DNA of 20,028 nucleotides from a virus, in IMG/VR virus record IMGVR_UViG_3300044635_002264, positions 1 to 20,028 of that record. One strand, 5' to 3'. How positions within the stretch are numbered: position 1 is the stretch's first letter; each line of letters begins with the position of its first letter. A model generated the notes under the pieces. That model was not told the DNA's origin and made no database searches. It was given only the letters and a program-made list of their open reading frames with translations. Shown in pieces: positions 13,722 to 20,023 of this stretch. The translations under genes and the position numbers were made by a program.

Positions 13722-14468
13722 ATGCAATTAACCTTCAACAACAAGTCAAACTTCTGCAGCAAGTTTCTTGTTCCTATATCTCGCATCAGTGATCTGAGCA
13801 TCATCAGTGTGAATGCTCAGAATGCTGGTGAGATTACAAGTCTCAACAAGACCATCGACAACAACACCATCTTGTTTGCAAAATGTAATGATGCTACTTT
13901 GGACGCTACACAACGTGTGGACTTAAACGTACCTGATGTGAAGAAGTTTGTCAAGGTGTTTGACTGCATCGAAGATGAAACCATCGTGGTGCAGCTCAAC
14001 AACAACAACATCGAGTACAAGTCACCCAAAACCAAGTTCAAGTTTCATTTGCTTGAAGATGGGATCATTGCACCACTTGGTCATAGTCTCAAGAAGATCG
14101 AGAGCTTTGAGTATGATACTCATTTCAAGATGGACATTGCTACATACAACAACATTGTGCGCAGCAGTACGTTCATCACCGAGAGCAACAAGATATACAT
14201 CTATACAGATGAGCATGGTGTGTCGTGCGAGTTGACCGACAAGAGCAGACATAACCTAGACAGCTTCACCACTCAGTTGGCAGATCGTTACGAGGGTGCA
14301 GAGATCATCAAACCGTTGCCATTCTCATTTGACAACATTCGCAATGTATCCACACTGCGCGCAACCGAGCTTGACGTCAAGATCAATACCACCAAAGGCA
14401 TATTGTGCGTTGATGTGCATGATGAAGACTATCATCTGAAATACATATCAACAGCCATGGTGGTGTGA
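13722..14468 (+). CDS. 45: DNA polymerase sliding clamp gp45
   Basis: The 248-residue product is the PCNA-like trimeric clamp that tethers the polymerase to DNA; in T4 (228 residues) it also activates late transcription with gp33 and gp55. The pattern is two clamp domains: MQLTFNNKSNFCSKFLVPI, a first-domain strand set ending in DVKKFVKVFDCIEDETIVVQL, a linker with LLEDGIIAPLGHSL and the second domain with FEYDTHFKMDIATYNNIVRSS. It closes with a strand pair (KYISTAMVV). These match family topology more than strict sequence identity. Start ATG 13722 is used although the frame opens at GTG 13698, which lies inside the preceding gene. The 3' end is followed by a new promoter for the next gene. 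Confidence 0.85.
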   Translation: MQLTFNNKSNFCSKFLVPISRISDLSIISVNAQNAGEITSLNKTIDNNTILFAKCNDATLDATQRVDLNVPDVKKFVKVFDCIEDETIVVQLNNNNIEYKSPKTKFKFHLLEDGIIAPLGHSLKKIESFEYDTHFKMDIATYNNIVRSSTFITESNKIYIYTDEHGVSCELTDKSRHNLDSFTTQLADRYEGAEIIKPLPFSFDNIRNVSTLRATELDVKINTTKGILCVDVHDEDYHLKYISTAMVV

Positions 14469-14470
14469 CA

Positions 14471-14498
14471 TTGATTTCATCAACACACAACATAATTA
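14471..14498 (+). promoter_or_regulatory. Sigma70-like promoter, leaderless layout
   Basis: TTGATT (14471-14476), 16 bases, TAATTA (14493-14498), then 6 bases to ATG 14505. This is the same layout as the promoter at 3444. Confidence 0.55.
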
Positions 14499-14504
14499 AC
14501 TACA

Positions 14505-14855
14505 ATGCTCAACAAACGCCAACAAAACAAAATCCGTACACCAGGTTATTTCATCAAGCGCATGCGTGATAGTGGTTTTGCTACATTGCGCGTGTTTCAG
14601 AGCTATGGTGAACATGATCCCAGAAGATGGACAGTTCTGGTGGATCCATCACGTGCATCCATCTACATCACATGCTACAACAACAAGAGCTTTGTAGACG
14701 AGATCATGTTTGAGTTCAATGATGGTGGCAATCTCTTTCCTAAAAATTACAGCGTGAGTACTGAGTCCATCGAAGTAATTGTGCAGCACTTGGTGGATCG
14801 TGGAGTACAACCCATTGATCGGGAAGGAGCGTACTATGCTGAGAAAGCAAAGTAA
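14505..14855 (+). CDS. Hypothetical protein with own promoter (116 aa)
   Basis: I do not recognise a named family. The basic N-terminus (MLNKRQQNKIRTPGYFIKRMRD) is followed by alpha/beta sequence with DPRRWTVLVDPSRASIYITCYNN and a C-terminal helix (IEVIVQHLVDRG). There is no membrane segment and no recognisable catalytic motif. Its basic N-terminal segment, position between the clamp and primase genes, and early-type promoter suggest a DNA-metabolism accessory protein, but this is only context. The ATG is fixed by the promoter 6 bases upstream. A late promoter for the next gene lies 9 bases after its stop. Confidence 0.6.
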   Translation: MLNKRQQNKIRTPGYFIKRMRDSGFATLRVFQSYGEHDPRRWTVLVDPSRASIYITCYNNKSFVDEIMFEFNDGGNLFPKNYSVSTESIEVIVQHLVDRGVQPIDREGAYYAEKAK

Positions 14856-14864
14856 ACGTGGCAA

Positions 14865-14872
14865 GCTAAATA
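14865..14872 (+). promoter_or_regulatory. T4-like late promoter (GCTAAATA)
   Basis: GCTAAATA followed by 5 bases and ATG 14878. It lies in the gap after gene 14505-14855. Confidence 0.65.
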
Positions 14873-14877
14873 CTCTC

Positions 14878-15204
14878 ATGGCAAGCGATGCAGAGGGTGG
14901 CAAGCCAGCACCAAAAAAGCCCAAAAAGAGAGTCACCCAATCTAGCATTGACTCGGATCAATTGCAACGTCTCCTGAAAGAAGCATTGCAGGAGTACGCA
15001 GAAGAGCGTACCATGAAGCATTTGGATAACGCAAATGCCATCAGCGGTACTCTGGAAGAGTTTCTACAGACATTTGTGTTGCTAGGATATGATCTCAACG
15101 GCACCCCTGTAACCATTGTCAACACCAAGACGCAGCAAGATGCTGATGCATTGTCAACTGCTGTGACCAGATTCTTCACGCAGCATGGTCACGGGCATGA
15201 TTAG
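14878..15204 (+). CDS. Small late protein (108 aa), basic N-terminus
   Basis: I do not recognise a family. The frame is open from 14779, but a late promoter 5 bases upstream of ATG 14878 sets the start. The N-terminus is unstructured and Lys/Pro-rich (GGKPAPKKPKKR), followed by helix-rich sequence (DQLQRLLKEALQEYAEER; TLEEFLQTFVLLGYDLNG), then TPVTIVNTKTQQDADALSTAVTRFF and a terminal HGHGHD run. Late expression suggests a virion or assembly protein. The His/Gly tail is a curiosity. The 3' end overlaps the next gene. Confidence 0.55.
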   Translation: MASDAEGGKPAPKKPKKRVTQSSIDSDQLQRLLKEALQEYAEERTMKHLDNANAISGTLEEFLQTFVLLGYDLNGTPVTIVNTKTQQDADALSTAVTRFFTQHGHGHD

Positions 15205-15520
15205 CAAGATATTCAAATGCAAGCATCCTCGCAAGCAACACGTCTATGCGGTCGTGACCGGAGACTATTGCGGAGAAATGTTTGTCTTTGCAGAACAAGT
15301 AGCAGGACACTACAACTTCATATCCATACCCAAGAACATCAATCGCAGTGTGCCTGCCGATAAGTTCATCACAGGATTTACCAACGGCATTGTGGAACAC
15401 GTAGAACGATTGCCTAGAGATGTTTATCAACTGTTGATGAAACAGTATGAATACAACATCAACAACCCTAAATATGATCATGGACATCGTAAGAGCAGTG
15501 AAGATAGTGTCACCAATTAG
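15197..15520 (+). CDS. Hypothetical protein (107 aa)
   Basis: I do not recognise a family. ATG 15197 gives MISKIFKCKHPRKQHVYAVV; an in-frame ATG four codons earlier (15185) is possible. The middle (YAVVTGDYCGEMFVFAEQ, YNFISIPKNINRSVP) looks like a small beta-barrel-type domain, with helices in the second half (DVYQLLMKQYEYNI). It overlaps the previous gene by 8 bases and carries the late promoter of the following gene inside its 3' end. No promoter of its own is apparent, so it is probably coupled to the upstream gene. Confidence 0.5.
   Translation: MISKIFKCKHPRKQHVYAVVTGDYCGEMFVFAEQVAGHYNFISIPKNINRSVPADKFITGFTNGIVEHVERLPRDVYQLLMKQYEYNINNPKYDHGHRKSSEDSVTN
15467..15474 (+). promoter_or_regulatory. 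T4-like late promoter (CCTAAATA) inside upstream gene
   Basis: CCTAAATA followed by 5 bases and ATG 15480. It is read within the 3' end of gene 15197-15520. Confidence 0.6.
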
Positions 15521-15689
15521 TGGTCAACCAGTTGTACCTCGTGTTACTGAGCGTCTGTATGGCAATCACATCTACCATGAAGCAGTGTGGAATGATCCTG
15601 CATCTGGCACGTTCATCCGCAAGGGCGTGGTAAAGGTTGTTGACGCAACAACTGGTGAAGACGTCACCAATCAAGTTGTACGTCAGTAG
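15480..15689 (+). CDS. Small late protein (69 aa)
   Basis: No family recognised. The start is placed at ATG 15480 (MDIVRAVKIVSPISG) by a late promoter 5 bases upstream, although the frame is open from 15447. The product has a beta-rich pattern (VTERLYGNHIYHEAVWNDPASGTFIRKGVVKVVDATTG), a short-strand architecture that would fit a small virion or baseplate-type subunit, but this is speculative. It overlaps the preceding gene by 41 bases in a different frame. The primase promoter begins inside its end. Confidence 0.5.
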   Translation: MDIVRAVKIVSPISGQPVVPRVTERLYGNHIYHEAVWNDPASGTFIRKGVVKVVDATTGEDVTNQVVRQ

Positions 15690-15704
15690 GAACAAGTATA
15701 CAAT
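15676..15704 (+). promoter_or_regulatory. Sigma70-like promoter of primase
   Basis: TTGTAC (15676-15681), 17 bases, TACAAT (15699-15704), then 6 bases to the GTG at 15711. It gives a leaderless GTG start. Confidence 0.55.
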
Positions 15705-15710
15705 CCATAC

Positions 15711-16739
15711 GTGATTGTAGTTCCAGAAGAGTACGTTGTACAGAAGTTTTTTCAATTCTGCGGTGCACCCAAGCACAACCGATACAACAAAACGTATCAG
15801 GGATCTTGTCCCATATGCAGAGAGGGCAAGAGTTGGCTCAAGAAGCAAAGATGTTATTATATTCCCAAGAACAACAACATCTTCTGTCACAATTGTGGAT
15901 GGAGCAGCACACCGCTAGCTTGGATTCAACAAGCAGGTCGATTAACGTTTCAAGACATCAGAGCTGAGCTTGATGAACTAGACACCACCACAGCTCCTGT
16001 ATCAACTACAGTAGAGATCAAGAAGCCTGCTGCAACATTGCCACATGATGCCATCAACTTGAGTGATCAAGCACAGACATCATTCTATGCGGGAGAGATT
16101 GTGGTGCAACGAGCACTTGAGTTCATACAAGCTCGTAGACTTGATCAGGCCATCAATCGACCTGCAGCATTCTATGTATCGTTGACCGATAAAGTTCACA
16201 AGAATAGATTGATCATACCATTTGTTGATGCTGGCGGTAAGATAGTTCACTATCAGACCAGGACCATTCTGAGTGCAGATGAAAAAATGCGTCCACGTTA
16301 CATGTCCAAGCAAGGTAGCGAAAAGACTTTGTTCAACTTTGATCATGTTGATGCAGAGCATGACACAATATATGTGTTTGAGGGTCCACTCAATGCATGC
16401 TTTTGTAAAAATGGAGTAGCAGTTGCCGGAATTCAGGATGAATCACACAGAACGTTTACCACTAGACAACAAGAGCAAATGCAATCATATCCATTTCATA
16501 CACATGTGTGGGTGCTTGATTCACAATGGATTGATGATGCAGCGCTCAACAAGAGCAAGATATTAGCTGCAGCTGGTGAGAAGATCTTCATATGGCCAGA
16601 GAAGATTGGCAGAGCATATAAAGATTTTAATGATCTAGTGATAGCTGCCAAGCTAGATCAAGTGTCAACCAAGTTTATTGACGATCACACCTATAGTGGA
16701 TTGACAGCAGAGATAAGATTGCGTGCCATCACGCGATGA
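15711..16739 (+). CDS. 61: DNA primase, zinc finger and TOPRIM (gp61-like)
   Basis: The 342-residue product (T4 gp61: 342) makes RNA primers with the gp41 helicase. An N-terminal zinc-binding domain has CPIC at about residues 33-36 and CHNC at about 59-62, separated by the expected beta-strand spacing. A TOPRIM-like catalytic domain follows: KNRLIIPFVDAGGKIVHYQTR, YVFEGPLNACF (E224) and HVWVLDSQWIDDAA (D270). The motif IGRAYKDFNDLVIA near the C-terminus also matches primase relatives. The start is GTG 15711, with a promoter 6 bases upstream. Its stop abuts the stop of the convergent late gene. Together with gp41, gp32 and gp45 it completes the lagging-strand set in this window. Confidence 0.88.
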   Translation: MIVVPEEYVVQKFFQFCGAPKHNRYNKTYQGSCPICREGKSWLKKQRCYYIPKNNNIFCHNCGWSSTPLAWIQQAGRLTFQDIRAELDELDTTTAPVSTTVEIKKPAATLPHDAINLSDQAQTSFYAGEIVVQRALEFIQARRLDQAINRPAAFYVSLTDKVHKNRLIIPFVDAGGKIVHYQTRTILSADEKMRPRYMSKQGSEKTLFNFDHVDAEHDTIYVFEGPLNACFCKNGVAVAGIQDESHRTFTTRQQEQMQSYPFHTHVWVLDSQWIDDAALNKSKILAAAGEKIFIWPEKIGRAYKDFNDLVIAAKLDQVSTKFIDDHTYSGLTAEIRLRAITR

Positions 16740-17189
16740 TTATGCACCACGCAATGCAGCATTATCAGAATTTGATTTGTACAAATTGAGCATTTGTGTC
16801 AATCCTGCAAGCTCTTTAGCAACCAAAGCAATCTTTTTGTCTTCAGCAGCTTTAATTTTACCAAACAATGTCTCTTTGTCGGCTTTGGATAGAACTGATT
16901 GCACTGAGTTTGGATTGGCTCCATTGATGAAATCAGTAAATTCAGCAATCTTCACAATCCAACCATCAAGCATATCAGTCATCATGGCGTGAGATTTAGC
17001 AGCTGCCATGGCAGCTTCTTTGCTTCCAGAATGTACATCAAAGTCTTCTGGAGCAGATCCTTGATCAAGCGTGGAAGCCATGGCATCAGCATCACTCATT
17101 GCTGCAGGGTCTTGTGCGACATCTGCTACTGGTGCTTCATCTGCTTCATTGAGGGTGCGAAAAAATGCCTTGCTAAAAAGGTTACTCAT
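16740..17189 (-). CDS. Small late protein of unknown function (149 aa)
   Basis: The start ATG 17189 (MSNLFSKAFFRTLNEADE) is fixed by a late promoter 5 bases upstream; the frame is open 24 bases further. The N-terminal 60 residues are acidic and Asp/Ala-rich, probably disordered. About 55-145 are helical, with MMTDMLDGWIVKIAEFTDFINGANP, SKADKETLFGKIKAAEDKKIALVAKEL and a C-terminal NLYKSNSDNAALRGA. Its late control, size and helical, acidic composition fit a head-core or assembly accessory protein, but no family can be named. It converges on the primase with no gap, and diverges from the late gene at 17225. Confidence 0.65.
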   Translation of the reverse strand: MSNLFSKAFFRTLNEADEAPVADVAQDPAAMSDADAMASTLDQGSAPEDFDVHSGSKEAAMAAAKSHAMMTDMLDGWIVKIAEFTDFINGANPNSVQSVLSKADKETLFGKIKAAEDKKIALVAKELAGLTQMLNLYKSNSDNAALRGA

Positions 17190-17194
17190 GATGA

Positions 17195-17202
17195 TATTTA
17201 TG
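17195..17202 (-). promoter_or_regulatory. T4-like late promoter (CATAAATA)
   Basis: Minus-strand CATAAATA followed by 5 bases and ATG 17189. It is back to back with the plus-strand copy at 17211-17218, separated by 8 bases. Confidence 0.7.
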
Positions 17203-17210
17203 TCGATGAG

Positions 17211-17218
17211 CATAAATA
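17211..17218 (+). promoter_or_regulatory. T4-like late promoter (CATAAATA)
   Basis: CATAAATA followed by 6 bases and the GTG at 17225. It supports a GTG start and late timing for that gene. Confidence 0.7.
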
Positions 17219-17224
17219 TTCCTT

Positions 17225-17587
17225 GTGAAGAGCAGAATTTTTAGAGAAGATACCACCATCTCAGACCCGAATCGTGCTGTTGCTGGTATTGGACCAGGAG
17301 CTCGTGATGATGGCAACATTGATGTAAACGTTCCTGCAGAAGCTGACAAAGGAAACACAGACGCTCCCAAGATTTTGCCATTCCAGATCGCAAATAGTGT
17401 GCCAGTCATCGCAAATTACATCACCGAGTTGATGACCATGAACAACAATCTCGAGCAATATGCATCAAGCAGCGACACACCTGCGCACAAACGTGAGGTA
17501 GTCAACAGACTCTCAGGATGCATCAAGAAGATCAACACTATTTTTGCTCGAGATGTCATTAGATTGCTTGATAAATTAGCGCTCTAA
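17225..17587 (+). CDS. Small late protein (120 aa), GTG start
   Basis: No family recognised. A GTG start is accepted because it lies 6 bases after a late promoter and the protein reads well from there (MKSRIFREDTTISD). The first half is flexible and Gly/Asp-rich (GIGPGARDDGNIDVNVPAEADK). The second half is helical (ILPFQIANSVPVIANYITELMTMNNNLEQYA, HKREVVNRLSGCIKKINTIFARDVIRLLDKL), with coiled-coil tendency. Late promoter and helix content suggest a structural or assembly protein. It is divergent from the 149-residue late protein and so may be expressed with it. Confidence 0.6.
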   Translation: MKSRIFREDTTISDPNRAVAGIGPGARDDGNIDVNVPAEADKGNTDAPKILPFQIANSVPVIANYITELMTMNNNLEQYASSSDTPAHKREVVNRLSGCIKKINTIFARDVIRLLDKLAL

Positions 17588-17596
17588 CATTAAAAT
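17568..17596 (+). promoter_or_regulatory. Sigma70-like promoter, leaderless layout
   Basis: TTGATA (17568-17573), 17 bases, TAAAAT (17591-17596), then 6 bases to ATG 17603. It is one of the best matches in the window and overlaps the end of the late gene. Confidence 0.65.
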
Positions 17597-17602
17597 AGTA
17601 GC

Positions 17603-18037
17603 ATGATTATATCCATAGTGCGATCTCTGCTGGTTTTGATCACACTAAGCTCGTGTGTTGCATTTGCATTTTCTGCTGATGCATGGGGGTTTGCTCGTGT
17701 ATTTGCAATTACATCCATCGTACAGATTGTGATGTACAACATTTATCGTCAAGTGGTAGTGATGTTCATGGAGAAAATCACCAATGATCGCATCAGCGAG
17801 TACACCAAACAGGGTGTAGAGGTGACTTGTCCATGCTCGCGAGCCATCAAAAACCTCATTCCCATTCAATTGAACACTGACAACTCATACAAATGCTTGG
17901 ATTGTGCGCGCAATGTGACAGTAAATGTAGAGGTCAAGACGTTTTTGGAGACACAACCAGTAGATCTTGACAAATCAACAGCAGCATTTGATGCAGTATA
18001 CACCGAAGTAACTGAAAAAACACAAGATGGAATTTAA
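17603..18037 (+). CDS. Membrane protein with two helices and a Cys4 zinc-ribbon-like motif
   Basis: The 144-residue product begins with two hydrophobic segments (about 4-24 and 30-48) joined by a short loop, then has a cytoplasmic-looking domain with CPC (C76, C78) and CLDC (C98, C101). These are a likely metal-binding site in a small ribbon-type fold. The tail is acidic. With the N-terminus beginning MIISIVRSLL, the first helix could be a membrane anchor rather than a cleaved signal. The function is unknown; a phage protein at the inner membrane that interacts with host factors is a fair guess. It has a strong early-type promoter, and its stop overlaps the next gene by 11 bases. Confidence 0.7.
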   Translation: MIISIVRSLLVLITLSSCVAFAFSADAWGFARVFAITSIVQIVMYNIYRQVVVMFMEKITNDRISEYTKQGVEVTCPCSRAIKNLIPIQLNTDNSYKCLDCARNVTVNVEVKTFLETQPVDLDKSTAAFDAVYTEVTEKTQDGI

Positions 18038-18434
18038 ATCTGAAGAGCTAATCAACGCTAGCATGGTGCCACCTGACTCCATCACCACTCAGTCACCTGT
18101 GGTGACTGAGCAACACATCATGCAACAGATTGTAGAGTTCTTTGGTCGCAAGAACTTCACGCTCATCAAATCATTTGAACACGAGATGTTGATGACCAGC
18201 GCAGCACACAACACCAATGAGTTGTTGTGTAGTGTGCTGAAATGTGCGAGAAATCACTTTATTTCGTTGTATGACAGCTCGGAAACTACCTATACTCAGC
18301 ATGTAGCTGTCATCAACAAGGTTTTTGACAACATCATCAGTCTTGTTGAGCTTATCAACACCATCAACATCAAATCGGACAAAAACAAACTAGCAGCATC
18401 GTTACTAGGAAACATCATAAAACACAACATATGA
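18027..18434 (+). CDS. Hypothetical helical protein (135 aa)
   Basis: No family recognised. The start overlaps the end of the membrane protein gene and the stop overlaps the ATG of the next gene (ATGA), so the three are translationally coupled. The first 25 residues are polar and probably disordered (MEFKSEELINASMVPPDS). The rest is helical, with several Leu/Ile heptad-like runs (QQIVEFFGRKNFTLIKSFEHEML, VINKVFDNIISLVELINTINI). No motif is visible. Its pairing with the membrane protein suggests a common role. Confidence 0.55.
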   Translation: MEFKSEELINASMVPPDSITTQSPVVTEQHIMQQIVEFFGRKNFTLIKSFEHEMLMTSAAHNTNELLCSVLKCARNHFISLYDSSETTYTQHVAVINKVFDNIISLVELINTINIKSDKNKLAASLLGNIIKHNI

Positions 18435-18718
18435 GCAAAGTATCAATCAAAACGCGCAAAGGTGTAGAACATGTAATGACTCTTGAAACTTACGCGCGTT
18501 GGATGTGTCTGATGGAAGCAATTGATGTTATCGACAAGACAGCCAAGGTGCACAACATTGATCTTGACAAGCGTACAGACTGGATCAAGCCATTAGCAAT
18601 TCAAAAATACATCAATGAGCGCTACCCTGGCATGTTGCATGATGTTCGTGTCGAAGAACATCTAGATGTAGAGACGTTTGACGTCAAGCGAGCGCTTAGT
18701 ACTGCCACAGCTGAATAG
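18431..18718 (+). CDS. Hypothetical protein (95 aa)
   Basis: No family recognised. The product is small, charged and alpha/beta (VSIKTRKGVEHVMTLETYARWMCLMEAIDVIDKTAKV). Its ATG overlaps the preceding stop. The 3' end overlaps the convergent late structural gene by 23 bases. No membrane segment and no known catalytic motif. It is the last of the three-gene early cluster that begins at 17603. Confidence 0.5.
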   Translation: MSKVSIKTRKGVEHVMTLETYARWMCLMEAIDVIDKTAKVHNIDLDKRTDWIKPLAIQKYINERYPGMLHDVRVEEHLDVETFDVKRALSTATAE

Positions 18719-19247
18719 CTCTTGGCTGACCATTGACAGTGACCATCATGAACTCTCCAGTTGCTGTGAGAGTAGTTGGTGACTCAAATGTACTCAAAGT
18801 CTGAACATCAAATACATCTGCACTGATTTCTTGCAGGATTGTTTGTGAATCAATTGCTGGAGCTGACCACACTGCGCTAAGAGACCCAACAGTCTCATAT
18901 GAGCTCTGCCAATTAGCGCTTGCAGCCTGCAGACCTGTGCTAATGATGTATCCAACCCCACCATCACCCCATGTGCTGCTGTTGTCTTGAACTGTAGTTG
19001 TAGTTCCAACCCAACTTGCACTAGTTGTATTTGTAGTGTTGTATGCTGCATCCCAATTTGCAATGGGTTGTTGACTTGTTAAAGCTGTTGTGATGGTACC
19101 GCTTGTTACCTGAGCAATGGTTAGCAGTGTAGCTTTGCTGGTGATGTAGCTACCAGCAACCGACAACACACCAACATCAACAACCGTAAAATCTGTCAAC
19201 AACGGATTTGTTGTTTGTGGAAGTGTGTATATGTACGAGTCAGCCAT
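18696..19247 (-). CDS. Late structural protein, Thr/Ser-rich, tail-fibre-like (183 aa)
   Basis: The product is rich in Thr, Ser, Ala and Trp and lacks charge. It has loosely repeated blocks such as NWDAAYNTTNTTSASWVG, DNSSTWGDGG and NWQSSYETVGSLSAVW, spaced about 30-35 residues apart. Such Trp/Thr/Asn repeats with low complexity are common in phage fibre shafts and appendage proteins. A beta-rich N-terminus (MADSYIYTLPQTTNPLLTDFTVVDVG) could be the attachment segment. It starts at ATG 19247, 6 bases after a late promoter. I cannot name a family; the structural assignment is from composition and timing. It may pair with the lectin-like gene that precedes it on the minus strand. Confidence 0.65.
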   Translation of the reverse strand: MADSYIYTLPQTTNPLLTDFTVVDVGVLSVAGSYITSKATLLTIAQVTSGTITTALTSQQPIANWDAAYNTTNTTSASWVGTTTTVQDNSSTWGDGGVGYIISTGLQAASANWQSSYETVGSLSAVWSAPAIDSQTILQEISADVFDVQTLSTFESPTTLTATGEFMMVTVNGQPRAIQLWQY

Positions 19248-19253
19248 ACTGTA

Positions 19254-19261
19254 TATTTAGC
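19254..19261 (-). promoter_or_regulatory. T4-like late promoter (GCTAAATA)
   Basis: Minus-strand GCTAAATA, followed by 6 bases and ATG 19247. It overlaps the region just after the lectin-like gene. Confidence 0.7.
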
Positions 19262-19266
19262 AGTTG

Positions 19267-19992
19267 CTATGATCTTCCCTGGAAGTGAAAATCTTTAATT
19301 TTTAAGTTTGATTTGTAGCTTGCGCTCACAGGTGTTGCAAACGATATACCAATTTTGCACATGGTATCTTCAATGAACAATAAACCTGTTGATGTGCTGC
19401 TGATGAGATTGTATGTACGTGTCGGGTAATCGTACATGTGTATGTTGAGTGTTTGTCCAAGATTTGTCAAATTGAAACGTAAAGTTTTGAAGGTTTCAGT
19501 AGATTCAAGAATGTTGAATGGAGCTGAGTAAGTACCCACATGTGTATAGTTGTTTGATGCTCGTATAGAGTAAGAATTGTGCAAAGCAGCAGACAATCCT
19601 GTAATAAATCCCCGCTGTTGAGTACCAAACAGCCCTGTTGAATCAAAACCAACACCCAGTACCGCACCACTCAAACCATTTTGATATGATTCACCAGTGT
19701 TGTCGCCATCTGACACACGAATAAATCCGTTGAACTCAGGCGCAGCAATGGACAATTTGTCTTCCTCTGTAGGAGCAATCAATAAATTATCAGTGACAAT
19801 GTATGGACCATAAGCAAGACCTGATCTGATGCCACCTCCTGTTAATACAGGTGTGTTGGCATCATACAGAAACGTGGTAAACCCTCCAGTTGAACCTGGT
19901 GATCCACACAGACTGAACTGGAAAGACCACGTGATATCGTACTTTGCGTTAAAAGCAGAAGTCAACGCAAAGTTGCATGCAGTGTCTAACAT
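19267..19992 (-). CDS. Lectin-like (concanavalin A-type fold) late structural protein
   Basis: The 241-residue product looks like a beta-sandwich of the L-type lectin/ConA-like group: YDITWSFQFSLCGS near the start, FTTFLYDAN, GGIRSGLAYG and GAVLGVGFDSTGLFG (about 110-124) are typical of such folds. The C-terminal half is a long beta-rich run. Such domains in phages bind glycans at the virion surface or decorate the capsid or fibres. ATG 19992 is taken over the TTG three bases earlier because a late promoter lies 6 bases upstream of the ATG. It is followed by the Thr-rich late gene after a 19-base gap, on the same strand, and the pair may form one adhesin unit. No signal peptide. Fold call moderate, ligand unknown. 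Confidence 0.65.
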   Translation of the reverse strand: MLDTACNFALTSAFNAKYDITWSFQFSLCGSPGSTGGFTTFLYDANTPVLTGGGIRSGLAYGPYIVTDNLLIAPTEEDKLSIAAPEFNGFIRVSDGDNTGESYQNGLSGAVLGVGFDSTGLFGTQQRGFITGLSAALHNSYSIRASNNYTHVGTYSAPFNILESTETFKTLRFNLTNLGQTLNIHMYDYPTRTYNLISSTSTGLLFIEDTMCKIGISFATPVSASYKSNLKIKDFHFQGRS

Positions 19993-19998
19993 CAAAAG

Positions 19999-20006
19999 TA
20001 TTTAAG
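19999..20006 (-). promoter_or_regulatory. T4-like late promoter (CTTAAATA)
   Basis: Minus-strand CTTAAATA followed by 6 bases and ATG 19992. It is 3 bases from the divergent copy at 20010-20017. Confidence 0.65.
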
Positions 20007-20009
20007 AGC

Positions 20010-20017
20010 TATAAATA
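20010..20017 (+). promoter_or_regulatory. T4-like late promoter (perfect TATAAATA)
   Basis: TATAAATA on the plus strand, followed by 6 bases and an ATG at 20024. A perfect match to the T4 late consensus. Confidence 0.8.
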
Positions 20018-20023
20018 CTTTCA

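Noticed and set aside
14779-14877. Upstream extension of the 108-residue late protein to 14779
   Set aside because: It overlaps the previous gene and the late promoter lies 5 bases before ATG 14878.
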